49,319 nucleotides of DNA from Candidatus Avichristensenella intestinipullorum (GCA_018713305.1 DVFI01000151.1:1-49319); one strand, 5' to 3'. Numbered from the stretch's first letter, positions 26,037-34,287 are shown. A program made the numbers and translations. Notes: generated by a model not told the origin, from the sequence alone.

Positions 26037-26885
26037 ATGAGCGTCTTTACCAAGCTGCGGGAGAGCGACTTTTCCGCCACGGAAAAGCGCATTGCGGATT
26101 ACATCCTGAAAAACGCGCACAAGCTGCCCCGGGTGACCATCAGCACCGTGGCCCGGGACTGCGATACCAGCAAGTCCATGGTGGTGCAGCTGTGCAAGAC
26201 CGCCGGTTTCAAGGGGTACAAGGACCTTTGCAGCCAGTTGCTGGTGGAGCAGGCCCTGAACGGTCAGAAGAGGAAAGCGGCGTTGGACTGCGACGAGATT
26301 CACCCCGGCTGCACCATGGACCAGATTTGCCAGATTACCCTGCGGGAGGAGATGCGCTCCGTGCAGGATACGGCGGAGCTTATGGACCCGGCCGCCGTGG
26401 AAAAGGCCGTGAAGCTGCTGCTGAAGGCGGACAGGATTCAGCTCTATGGCGTGGGCAGCAGCGCGGTGGCGGCCCTGGACATGTACAGCAAGCTCTGCCG
26501 GGTGGGCCTGAACGCCAGGTTTTCCCAGGATGTCCACTGCCAGCTGCTCGACTCCGCGTCCCTGACGCCCAGAAGCGTGGTGCTGGTGTTCAGCTTCAAC
26601 GGCCGCACCAGGGATATGATAGAGGCCTGCGAGCTGTCCAGGGAGATGGGCGCCAAGGTGATTTCCGTCACCCGGTTCGGCAGCAGCCCCATTGCCGAGC
26701 TGAGCGACGTGCCCCTGTACGTGGCCAGCAACGAGTCCCTGAAGCGGGTGACCACCATGAGCTCCCGCCTGAGCACCCTGGTGATGGTCGACGTCATCTT
26801 CACCTGCCTGGCCAACAGCATGAGCGGCAGGATATCGGCCCTTATCCAGCGCAATAACATGATTGCCAACCGGCGGAGGAAATAA
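26037..26885 (+). CDS. MurR/RpiR-family transcriptional regulator
   Basis: A 282-residue regulator with an N-terminal RpiR helix-turn-helix domain (about 1-78, containing ATEKRIADYILKNAHKLPRV and STVARDCDTSKSMVVQLCK). It has a C-terminal SIS domain (about 120-255, with YGVGSSAVAALDMYSKL and FSFNGRTRDMIEAC) that senses phosphosugars. Relatives such as MurR respond to MurNAc-6-phosphate. AAGGAGGTG precedes the ATG. It is the only transcription factor in the island and therefore the best candidate to bind the operator-like repeats at 21828-21874 and 29259-29305. Confidence 0.88.
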   Translation: MSVFTKLRESDFSATEKRIADYILKNAHKLPRVTISTVARDCDTSKSMVVQLCKTAGFKGYKDLCSQLLVEQALNGQKRKAALDCDEIHPGCTMDQICQITLREEMRSVQDTAELMDPAAVEKAVKLLLKADRIQLYGVGSSAVAALDMYSKLCRVGLNARFSQDVHCQLLDSASLTPRSVVLVFSFNGRTRDMIEACELSREMGAKVISVTRFGSSPIAELSDVPLYVASNESLKRVTTMSSRLSTLVMVDVIFTCLANSMSGRISALIQRNNMIANRRRK

Positions 26886-26937
26886 AGCCGGTGGACATAC
26901 ATTCCATTCATGCGGAAAGACAAAGGAGGCAAACGAC

Positions 26938-28086
26938 ATGCGCAGATACCCTGTTCTCAGCGGCGTGGACCGCCTGCACACGGTGGACGACCTGCTGCGG
27001 GACCGCCGGGTGGGCCTGATGACCAATCCCACGGGCGTCGACCACCAGCTGAACAGCACCATCGACCTGGTACACCAGCGCTACCGCCTGACGGCGCTGT
27101 TTGCCGTGGAGCACGGCATCCGCGGGGACGCCCAGGCGGGGGCGAAGGTGGAGACCACGGTGGACCCCGCCACGGGCGTGACGGTGTACAGCGCCTACGG
27201 CGCCAACGACCGCTTCACCCAGGAAATGCTGGACGCCTTCGACGTGCTGGTTTTCGACATGCAGGACGTGGGCGCGCGGTTTTATACCTATCTGTATTCC
27301 CTCTCCTACGCCATGGAAGCGTGCGCCCGGGGGCGCAAGGAAATCGTGGTGCTGGACCGGGTCAATCCCCTGGGCGGCCTCAAGCGCACCGGCACCATCC
27401 TGGACCTGCGCTTCTCCTCCTTTGTGGGGGACTATGAGCTGCCCACGCAGTACGCCCTGACCATCGGCGAGTACGCCCGGTATGTGCAGGATTACCTGCA
27501 CCTGGATGTGAAGCTCACCGTGGTGCCCCTTCAGGGCTGGAGCCGGGAGATGTACCTGGACGATACGGATTTGCCCTGGGTGGCTCCCTCTCCCAACTGC
27601 CCCGACCTGGCCGCCTCCCTGTGCTACACGGGCACCTGTGTGTTTGAGGGCACCAACTGCAGCGAGGGACGGGGCACGACCCTGCCCTTCCAGGTGATTG
27701 GCGCGCCCTACATCGACGGCGCGGCCCTGGAAAAGGAAATGAACGCTCTGGATTTGCCGGGGCTGCGCTTCCGGCGCACGACCTTCTGCCCCGCCTTCAG
27801 CAAGCATCAGGGAAAGCTGTGCCACGGGGTGCAGATGCACATCCTGGACCGGGAGCGCTGCGACGCCTTCGCCGGCGGACTGCTGCTGATGGATGTCATC
27901 CGCAGGCGCTATCCCGAGGAGTTCGCCTTTATCCGCTGGTCGGAGGAAGCGCCCTATGCGGTGGATAAGCTCCTGGGCACGGATGTGTACCGCACCGGGG
28001 CCATGACGGCGGAGGCGCTCATCGAAAGCAGCCGCGAGCCCGTGCGCCGCTTTGGCCAACGCGCCGAAAAATACCTGCTGTACTGA
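26938..28086 (+). CDS. namZ: NamZ-like exo-beta-N-acetylmuramidase (DUF1343, GH171)
   Basis: A 382-residue DUF1343 protein. Bacillus NamZ (YbbC) releases MurNAc from the non-reducing ends of peptidoglycan fragments. Conserved features are GLMTNPTGVD, the VEHGIRGDAQAG segment with E58, the VYSAYG motif, VFDMQDVGARFYTYL, LDRVNPLGG, WVAPSPNCPD and FEGTNCSEGRGTTLPF. Unlike B. subtilis NamZ there is no signal peptide, so this form should act in the cytoplasm on an imported disaccharide. It follows an RpiR/MurR-type gene, as in the Bacillus ybb cluster, but no MurQ etherase or MurNAc PTS is nearby. AAAGGAGG lies eight bases upstream of the ATG. Confidence 0.85.
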   Translation: MRRYPVLSGVDRLHTVDDLLRDRRVGLMTNPTGVDHQLNSTIDLVHQRYRLTALFAVEHGIRGDAQAGAKVETTVDPATGVTVYSAYGANDRFTQEMLDAFDVLVFDMQDVGARFYTYLYSLSYAMEACARGRKEIVVLDRVNPLGGLKRTGTILDLRFSSFVGDYELPTQYALTIGEYARYVQDYLHLDVKLTVVPLQGWSREMYLDDTDLPWVAPSPNCPDLAASLCYTGTCVFEGTNCSEGRGTTLPFQVIGAPYIDGAALEKEMNALDLPGLRFRRTTFCPAFSKHQGKLCHGVQMHILDRERCDAFAGGLLLMDVIRRRYPEEFAFIRWSEEAPYAVDKLLGTDVYRTGAMTAEALIESSREPVRRFGQRAEKYLLY

Positions 28087-28097
28087 CGGAGGCGCCT

Positions 28098-29174
28098 ATG
28101 GATTTTACCATCTCTCCCCTGACACCCGCAGACGCCGGGGCGGCCCTGGACATCCTGACGGCATGCTCCCGCCGGGGGGAAGTGCTTTACAAGCCCCTGG
28201 AAAGGGAAGACTTCCTGGCCCGCTTTTTCGGCCCGGACCGGTGGGGCTTCGCCGCCCGGTCCGGCGACCGGCTCGTGGGCTGGATACACGGCGCGGCCCA
28301 GTCCCGTTTCCTGCCCGGGGAAACGGCGGAGAATACGCCCCTGTACCTGACGCTGCTCCTGGTGGCGGAGGGCTTCCGCCGCCAGGGCGTGGGCGCGGCG
28401 CTGCTGGACGCGCTGCGCCGGGCGGCCCGGGAGGCGGGAAAAAGCGCCCTGACGGTCTCGGGCAACAACCCCGTCCACCTGACCTGGCTGATTCCCGGCG
28501 CGGGCGGGCATGACCACAACAACGCCCCCGGCGTCAACGAGGATACCGGCGGCTACGGCTATCTCCTTTCCCGGGGCTTCCGGGATGTGTTTCACGAGGT
28601 TTCCCTGTATATGCCCCTGTCGGAGTATCGCTGGAATCCCGCCCTGGACGCCGTCGTGGAACGGCTGGCTGCGGAGGGCATCCATGTGGGACGCTGGCAG
28701 CCGGGCATGGGGGAGCGCTACGACGGCATGTGCGACCGGGTGGGCAGCGAATACTGGCGCAACGTGCTGCGGCAGGAGCTGCTCGCCTGGCACACGGGAC
28801 AGCCCAACGCCGACCCGGAATGCTGGCCCGACGGGGTGCGCCCCCGGGGACCCCGGCCCCTGCTGGTGGCCGTCAGGGGCGAGGAAATCATCGGCTTTAC
28901 CGGCCCGGTGGACCTCCAGCGCAGCGGACGGGGATGGTTCACCGGCATCTGCACCGACCCCGACTGGGGCGGGCGGGGCATCGGCACGGTGCTGTTCAAC
29001 CTGCTGATGCAGGCGTTCCTTGAGCGGGGCGCGTCCTTCTGCTCGCTGTTCACGGGCGCGGAGAACCACGCCCAGAAAATCTACCTGCGCGCGGGGCTCC
29101 GCGTCACCTCCCGCTGGGCGGTGCTTTCCCAGCGCCTGGGGGAGGGCGAAGGCTGCCGGCAGGTCTATTTCTGA
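28098..29174 (+). CDS. Tandem GNAT-domain N-acetyltransferase
   Basis: A 358-residue protein with two GNAT domains. The first (about 5-165) has the acetyl-CoA loop RRQGVGAALLD, and the second (about 190-350) has WGGRGIGTVLFN. Both loops look intact, which is uncommon since one copy is often degenerate. Twelve bases separate it from namZ. In this context an amino-sugar acetylation role is plausible, for example N-acetylating glucosamine-type products, but the acceptor is unknown. It is the last gene of the first island operon; the hairpin at 29190-29224 follows. Confidence 0.75.
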   Translation: MDFTISPLTPADAGAALDILTACSRRGEVLYKPLEREDFLARFFGPDRWGFAARSGDRLVGWIHGAAQSRFLPGETAENTPLYLTLLLVAEGFRRQGVGAALLDALRRAAREAGKSALTVSGNNPVHLTWLIPGAGGHDHNNAPGVNEDTGGYGYLLSRGFRDVFHEVSLYMPLSEYRWNPALDAVVERLAAEGIHVGRWQPGMGERYDGMCDRVGSEYWRNVLRQELLAWHTGQPNADPECWPDGVRPRGPRPLLVAVRGEEIIGFTGPVDLQRSGRGWFTGICTDPDWGGRGIGTVLFNLLMQAFLERGASFCSLFTGAENHAQKIYLRAGLRVTSRWAVLSQRLGEGEGCRQVYF

Positions 29175-29189
29175 CGGGCGACGCGTATC

Positions 29190-29224
29190 GGGGACAGCGC
29201 GGCGGATTTTTCCGCGCGCTCCCC
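29190..29224 (+). terminator. Hairpin after the first island operon
   Basis: GGGGA/GCGCGG (29190-29202) pairs with CCGCGC/TCCCC (29212-29224). Two unpaired bases on each side separate the two arms, and the loop contains TTTTT. It lies 15 bases past the GNAT stop. There is no U-tract after the stem, so termination would be inefficient or factor-dependent. Confidence 0.4.
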
Positions 29225-29258
29225 GCGCGCCTTTGTTCGCAGCCGCGCGCGCAATTAC

Positions 29259-29328
29259 AAACTAGTTTACCAAACAAATGTTTTTTGTGCGAACTAGTCT
29301 TGACATGATTGGGTCTTTTTGATATAAT
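29259..29328 (+). promoter_or_regulatory. ABC importer promoter with operator repeats
   Basis: TTGACA (29300-29305) and TATAAT (29323-29328) with a 17-base spacer form a perfect consensus promoter. GAACTAGTCTTGACA (29291-29305) repeats 21860-21874 exactly. A second half-site, the palindrome AAACTAGTTT, lies at 29259-29268, 32 bases upstream. A leader of about 130 bases with no evident structure precedes the first permease gene. Confidence 0.8.
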
Positions 29329-29463
29329 GCACATATCCAAAAACGTAAAGGAAGCGTTATCAAGAGAGCATCGCCCCCCTCCGCGGCAGGAAAAAACTGA
29401 AGGCGTATTCCCTCCTATCGCTTCGTTATTACGAATCCAGGGCGAAAAAAGGAGGAATTGCAT

Positions 29464-30435
29464 GTGAGCGTTGCAAAGAACCTACAGCCAGGGACAAAGA
29501 GCGACTCCTTCTTTGCCTCTGCGCGGACGCGCAAGCTGGTATGGCTCCGGCTGTATCGGAACCGTTACATTTACCTGATGATTCTTCCGGTAATCGTGTA
29601 TTTCATTCTCCTGAAGTATGTGCCGATGTGGTTTTTGCGCAGCGCCTTTTACGACTACAAGCTGCGCCTGGGGTTTGAGGGCTCCGAGTTTGTCGGGTGG
29701 AAATGGTTTGAGCGGCTGTTCAACAACCCGAACCTGTTGACCTACATCGGAAACACGCTGGAGCTGAACATCGCGGCGCTGGTGATACTGTTCCCGATGC
29801 CGGTGATTTTCGCCCTGATGCTCAACGAGATGCGCAACGTCAGGTTCATGAAAACCGTGCAGACCATCTCGTACCTGCCGCACTTCGTGTCCACGGTGGT
29901 GGTGGTGTCGATGATTACCACCATTCTGTCGCCGAGCATCGGCTCTCTGGCAAAGCTGACCAAGCTCATGGGCGGAACGCCCGTGAACTACCTGAGCATT
30001 CCCGAGTACTTCGTGCCCATCAACGTCATTTCCGGCCTGTGGCAGGGGGTGGGCTGGAACGCGGTCATCTATGTGTCCACCCTGGCGGGCATTGACAGCG
30101 TGCTTTATGAGGCGGCCAAGATTGACGGCGCCGGCCGCTGGCAGCAGATTCTCCATGTGAGCCTGCCGGGCCTGGCGCAGACCTTCGTATTGATGCTGAT
30201 TATGCAGGTGGGCCAGCTGCTGAACGTGAACTTCGAAAAGGTCTACCTGCTGCAGAACACCCTGAACCTCAGCGCATCGGAGATGCTTCCCACGTTTGTA
30301 TACAAAACCGGTATGGAAAGCCACAATTACGGCTACGCCACGGCGGCCGGACTGTTCAACTCGGTCATCAGCGTGCTGCTGGTGCTGATAGCCAACACCG
30401 TGAGCAACCGGGTCAGCAAGATCTCGCTATTCTGA
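29464..30435 (+). CDS. LplB-type ABC sugar transporter permease
   Basis: A 323-residue inner-membrane permease of the CUT1 family with six predicted helices. The opening RNRYIYLMILPVIVYFILLKYVPM is typical of the LplB subgroup. The EAA motif that docks the ATPase is EAAKIDGAGRWQQILHVSLPGL. The start is GTG 29464, eight bases after AAAGGAGG; a TTG at 29458 is too close to that site. No ATPase gene is in the cluster, so a shared MsmX/UgpC-type ATPase from elsewhere is probably used. It works with the next permease and the binding protein. Confidence 0.9.
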   Translation: MSVAKNLQPGTKSDSFFASARTRKLVWLRLYRNRYIYLMILPVIVYFILLKYVPMWFLRSAFYDYKLRLGFEGSEFVGWKWFERLFNNPNLLTYIGNTLELNIAALVILFPMPVIFALMLNEMRNVRFMKTVQTISYLPHFVSTVVVVSMITTILSPSIGSLAKLTKLMGGTPVNYLSIPEYFVPINVISGLWQGVGWNAVIYVSTLAGIDSVLYEAAKIDGAGRWQQILHVSLPGLAQTFVLMLIMQVGQLLNVNFEKVYLLQNTLNLSASEMLPTFVYKTGMESHNYGYATAAGLFNSVISVLLVLIANTVSNRVSKISLF

Positions 30436-30453
30436 CGAAAGGGGGAAGGTACC

Positions 30454-31392
30454 ATGGCACAGACGGGAACGGCTTCCGTGCGCAGGCAAAAGCGGAGCGG
30501 GGATTATATCCGCCGCACAAGGGGCGAGAGAATCGCCGACGTGATTCTCAACATCGTGATGGTGTTGCTGCTCTGCTTCTTCCTGTATCCGCTGCTGAAT
30601 ATGATTTCCATTTCCCTGAGCGACGAATTTGCTGTGCTCCGGGCGGACGTGACGTTCTATCCCATTGGCTTTAACCCGCAGGCGTATGAGTTGATACTGC
30701 AATCGGAGGATTTGTGGCGTTCCATTTTCAACAGCACCTTTGTGGCGGTGGTGGGCTGCGTCTGCAGCCTCGTCGGCCTGAGCCTGGCGGCGTATCCTCT
30801 GGCCTTCGCCAACTTCTACGGCAAGAAGCTTTATAACGTGCTTATCCTCTTTACCATGTGGTTCCAGGGCGGGATTATTCCCCTGTTCCTGACCATGCAG
30901 AGCCTGGGGCTGTACAATTCCCTCTGGTCCCTGATACTGAACCTGATGCTCAGCGCCTACAACGTGGTGATTGTCCGCAGCTACTTTTCCGGGCTGCCCA
31001 TCTCCATTGTGGAAAGCGCCCGCATCGACGGCGCCAACGATTTCCGCATTCTCTTCCGGCTGATTATTCCGCTGTCCAAGCCGGTGCTGGCCACGGTGGC
31101 GCTGTGGATTATCGTGGGCCATTGGAACGACTACCTGAACCCCCTGATGTTCCTGGCCGACCGGGAAAAATACACCCTGCAGCTGATTCTCAAGGAGCTG
31201 GTGCTCAACGCCGAAAGCTCCATCCATAACATCTCCGTGGCCCAGTCCGGCTCTACGGCGGGCGCGGCGGCCCTGGGCCAGCAGACCCGCAACGCGGTGC
31301 TGGTGGTGGCCATGATTCCCATGGTGATTCTCTATCCCTTCGTGCAGCGCTACTTTGTGGGCGGCGTGACCCTGGGCGCCGTGAAGGAATAG
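30454..31392 (+). CDS. YtcP-type ABC sugar transporter permease
   Basis: A 312-residue CUT1 permease with six helices, the second subunit of the importer. It begins with the usual basic tail and ADVILNIVMVLLLCFFLYPLLNMISISLS. The EAA loop reads ESARIDGANDFRILFRLIIPLSKP. The final VQRYFVGGVTLGAVKE is the family's characteristic C-terminus. It lies 18 bases after the first permease and belongs to the same transcript. Confidence 0.92.
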   Translation: MAQTGTASVRRQKRSGDYIRRTRGERIADVILNIVMVLLLCFFLYPLLNMISISLSDEFAVLRADVTFYPIGFNPQAYELILQSEDLWRSIFNSTFVAVVGCVCSLVGLSLAAYPLAFANFYGKKLYNVLILFTMWFQGGIIPLFLTMQSLGLYNSLWSLILNLMLSAYNVVIVRSYFSGLPISIVESARIDGANDFRILFRLIIPLSKPVLATVALWIIVGHWNDYLNPLMFLADREKYTLQLILKELVLNAESSIHNISVAQSGSTAGAAALGQQTRNAVLVVAMIPMVILYPFVQRYFVGGVTLGAVKE

Positions 31393-31417
31393 CGTTTGCG
31401 CCTCTCCACGGAATTTC

Positions 31418-31433
31418 CGCGGGCGTGCCCGCG
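31418..31433 (+). other. Small hairpin between permease and binding-protein genes
   Basis: CGCGGGC-GT-GCCCGCG forms a compact stem 25 bases after the permease stop and 37 bases before the binding-protein ATG. Such intercistronic hairpins often stabilise the downstream message of an abundant binding protein. That role is inferred from position only. Confidence 0.4.
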
Positions 31434-31470
31434 AGAATTTAATCCCCATCAACATAAAGGAGGCAGTTAC

Positions 31471-33102
31471 ATGAAAAAGGTACTGGCAATCATCTTGGCT
31501 TTGACCATGCTGCTGGGCGTCTCCGCCGCCATGGCGGAGGAAGTCTCCACGGAAGTGGCAGAGCTGAACACCGCGATGATCGAGGCTGCCAAAGCCCTGG
31601 AACCCAGCGAGAATCTGTACTTTGAAAACGGGCTGGAAATCAGCGGCATGGGCGTTCACTTCAACAACTATCCCACCGAGTTTGACGGATGCTACTATTT
31701 CCTCGCCATCCAGGCCCTGACCAACGCCACCGTCACCATTGACTGGCGCGTGCAGGACAACTACGCCACCCAGATGTCCACGGCCCTGGCTTCCGGTACG
31801 CTGCCGGACATCATCAATGCGGGCGATTACGGCGTGATGAACATGGTCAATGAAGGCGCCGTCGTGGCCCTGGACGAATACCTGGACCTTATCCCCAACA
31901 TCGTAGCTGCCGTGGGCGAAGACCGCATGGCGGACTGGCGCCAGGCGGACGGCCATATCTATACTATTCCCACCATCGTGAACGTGCCCGGCTCGCAGTC
32001 CGTGATGGTTCGTCAGGACTGGCTGGACGCGCTGGGGATGGACGTTCCCACCACCTGGGACGAATGGGTGGAGCTGTGGCGCGCCATTAGGGACAACGAC
32101 CTGAACGGCAACGGCGACCCCAACGACGAGATTCCCCTGGCGCTCGAACAGGGCAGCACCGGCGAGCGCAGCATGGCCAGCCTGCTCAACGCGTTCGGCA
32201 TCCGCGCCTCCAGTGACTGCCAGTTCTGCGTGCTGGATGACGGCACCTACACCATGGTGTACGAGCATCCCCGTTACCGTGAATTCCTGGAGGCGGTGCA
32301 GGGCCTGTTCGCCGAAGGGCTCATCGACCCCGAATTCGCCACCCGCACCCAGGCGGAACTCTTCACCGCCATGGACAGCAACCTGGTAGGCACCACCATG
32401 ACCTGGGCCGAGCGCGCCCGTATTTCCACCAACACCAACCGTGAAGCCGGCGATGAGGACGCCCTGTGGACCTGCGTGGCGCCCATCGTGGGCCCCCATG
32501 GCGACCAGATGACCCAGGAGCGCGCGGCGGTGAGCAGCGTGTGGTGCATCAGCGCCGACGCCGCGGCCGCGGGCAAGGTGGAGGACATCCTGCGCCTGTT
32601 CAACTGGTGCTACTCCGAAGAAGGCAAGATGCTTTACAACTACGGCCTGGAAGGCCTCAGCTACGACATGGTGGACGGCGCTCCCGTGCTCAAGCCCCTG
32701 GTGGTAGCCAACGGCTTTGTGGACTATCGCTCCCTGGGCATGGAGTTTGAGCCCTTCGGCGGCGAGTGGGAGACCGACGCCTTCATGCAGTGCCTGTTTG
32801 CCGGCATGACGCTGGAGGATTTGGACGACGCTTCCGCTTCCTTCTACAACGGCCTGGCCGTGGTGAACAACGACTACTTTTACGCCATGCCCCAGACCCT
32901 GGACACCGACGAGTACGTGGAGTACCACGCCGAGCTGATTACCACCGGCGTGTGCGTGCTGCGTGACCAGACCATCGCCGGCCAGATGACCGTGGATGAG
33001 TTCTTCACCCAGTACGAGGGGCTCAAGGCCCAGGGCCTGCAGGAAGTCATCGATGCCGGTACGGCGGCCTACGCTGTGCTCAGCGGCGCTTCGGCGGAGT
33101 AA
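31471..33102 (+). CDS. Extracellular solute-binding protein of the ABC importer
   Basis: A 543-residue secreted protein of the LplA/YtcQ type that captures the substrate for the two permeases. The signal peptide MKKVLAIILALTMLLGVSAAMA ends in an AMA-EE signal peptidase I site. No lipobox cysteine is present, which is unusual for a Gram-positive binding protein that must stay near the membrane. Typical internal features are ALASGTLPDIINAGDYG, ADGHIYTIPTI, RQDWLDALGMDVPTTWDEW and the acidic DLNGNGDPNDEIPL calcium-like loop. AAAGGAGG lies upstream of the ATG. The ligand is likely an oligosaccharide; the island suggests an amino-sugar or galactose/arabinose-containing glycan. Confidence 0.9.
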   Translation: MKKVLAIILALTMLLGVSAAMAEEVSTEVAELNTAMIEAAKALEPSENLYFENGLEISGMGVHFNNYPTEFDGCYYFLAIQALTNATVTIDWRVQDNYATQMSTALASGTLPDIINAGDYGVMNMVNEGAVVALDEYLDLIPNIVAAVGEDRMADWRQADGHIYTIPTIVNVPGSQSVMVRQDWLDALGMDVPTTWDEWVELWRAIRDNDLNGNGDPNDEIPLALEQGSTGERSMASLLNAFGIRASSDCQFCVLDDGTYTMVYEHPRYREFLEAVQGLFAEGLIDPEFATRTQAELFTAMDSNLVGTTMTWAERARISTNTNREAGDEDALWTCVAPIVGPHGDQMTQERAAVSSVWCISADAAAAGKVEDILRLFNWCYSEEGKMLYNYGLEGLSYDMVDGAPVLKPLVVANGFVDYRSLGMEFEPFGGEWETDAFMQCLFAGMTLEDLDDASASFYNGLAVVNNDYFYAMPQTLDTDEYVEYHAELITTGVCVLRDQTIAGQMTVDEFFTQYEGLKAQGLQEVIDAGTAAYAVLSGASAE

Positions 33103-33159
33103 CAGCGCGGCGCGGACGACCGCAGACCTCGCAGGCAAACGGACTTTACACACCAACCG

Positions 33160-33193
33160 GGGGCTGCCGCGTTGCATGCGCGGCAGCCCCTTT
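33160..33193 (+). terminator. Hairpin after the binding-protein gene
   Basis: A perfect 12-bp stem (33160-33171 with 33179-33190, seven-base loop) is followed by only TTT. It probably attenuates transcription between the binding protein and the esterase rather than ending it fully. Confidence 0.6.
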
Positions 33194-33255
33194 CGCAGGG
33201 CGTTTGCCGGCGTTTCCCATATGGACGGTACTTCCTATCCAAAGGAGATGAACGA

Positions 33256-33996
33256 ATGGCCAGCATCACATGCAGCTTCCGATCGGAGGTGCTGGAGCGG
33301 ACGGTGCCGCTGCGGGCGCTGGTGCCCCTGGAGGACGCGCCCCGAACGCCCATGCCCGCGCTTTATCTGCTTCACGGCCTGCATGGAAGCGAACAGGATT
33401 GGTTTCAGTTCACCCGAGTCGCCCTCTGGGCCCGCGCCAGGGGGCTGGCGGTATTCTGTCCCGCGGGGGAAAACGGGTTTTATGTGAACCAGGCGGCCAG
33501 CGGCATGGATTTTCTGCGGTATGTGGGCGAGGAGCTGCCGGCCTTTGCCAGGCGGCTGTTCCCGCTCTCCGCCCGGCGGGAGGATACCTTTATCGCCGGG
33601 CTGTCCATGGGAGGCTACGGCGCGCTCAACGCTGCCTTCACCTACCCGGAGACCTTCGGCAAGGCGGCGGCGCTTTCCGCGGGGCTGCGGCCCTGGAAGC
33701 GGATGGACAACCCGCAGGGCCCCCGTGTGCGGCGGCCCGACTATGCCCGGGCGCTGTTTGGCGAGGATACGGAAAACAGCGATACCCTGACGCTGGCCCG
33801 CCGGTGCGGCGGCAGGGCGCCGGCGCTGTGGCTTTCCTGCGGCGCTCAGGACGCGCTGCTGGGGGAAAACCAGGCGCTGGCGGAGGGCCTGCGCCAGGCG
33901 GGCATCCCCGCGCATTTCGAACAGCCCCCGGGCGACCACACCTGGGACTTCTGGGACCGGGAGATTCAGCGGGTCATCGACTGGCTGCTGCCCTGA
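33256..33996 (+). CDS. EstA/tributyrin-esterase-like alpha/beta hydrolase (CE1 type)
   Basis: A 246-residue intracellular esterase. The catalytic triad is visible as S117 in GLSMGGYG, D199 in GAQDALL and H228 in PGDHTWDFWD; LYLLHGLHGSEQDWF forms the oxyanion strand-loop. Enzymes of this group remove acetyl or other acyl groups from sugars, so it may deacylate the imported glycan. AAAGGAG precedes the ATG at 33256. The upstream hairpin lowers its expected expression relative to the binding protein. It is the last gene of the island; a strong terminator follows at 34123-34196. Confidence 0.85.
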   Translation: MASITCSFRSEVLERTVPLRALVPLEDAPRTPMPALYLLHGLHGSEQDWFQFTRVALWARARGLAVFCPAGENGFYVNQAASGMDFLRYVGEELPAFARRLFPLSARREDTFIAGLSMGGYGALNAAFTYPETFGKAAALSAGLRPWKRMDNPQGPRVRRPDYARALFGEDTENSDTLTLARRCGGRAPALWLSCGAQDALLGENQALAEGLRQAGIPAHFEQPPGDHTWDFWDREIQRVIDWLLP

Positions 33997-34122
33997 GGGA
34001 CGGCGGGAAGGCCATCGGGGAGCGCGCCGCGGCCGCGCGGTCGGCGTCCCGGGCCGGCCCCTCCGCCACGCCGCGGGCACAGGCGGGCCGAACCGGCGGC
34101 ATGGCGTGCGGTTACGGCTCCT

Positions 34123-34196
34123 GAGGCCTGCGCGCCTTCCTGCGCGGCTGCCACCGCGCAACCGTACCGGACGGGCGCGCAGGCCTCGCGTTTTTT
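34123..34196 (+). terminator. Strong intrinsic terminator of the sugar island
   Basis: A 14-bp perfect stem (34123-34136 with 34074-based complement at 34174-34187) encloses a loop that itself holds TGCGCGG/CCGCGCA. It is followed by GCG and TTTTTT (34191-34196). It lies about 130 bases after the esterase stop and ends the importer operon. Confidence 0.8.
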
Positions 34197-34258
34197 CTTC
34201 CCGGTTCCTTCGGTATGGCAACGCTGCCCAAGCCGCCCTGCGCGCCATGGCGACGCGC

Positions 34259-34287
34259 TTGACGCATCCTGACCCGACGCCTATAAT
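34259..34287 (+). promoter_or_regulatory. Promoter of the M13 peptidase remnant
   Basis: TTGACG (34259-34264) and TATAAT (34282-34287) are 17 bases apart. AAAGGAGG lies just upstream of the ATG at 34332. Expression signals thus remain intact although the gene is broken. Confidence 0.75.

Noticed and set aside
29458..29460. TTG 29458 as start of the first ABC permease
   Set aside because: It is only two bases from GGAGG, whereas GTG 29464 has the standard eight-base spacing.
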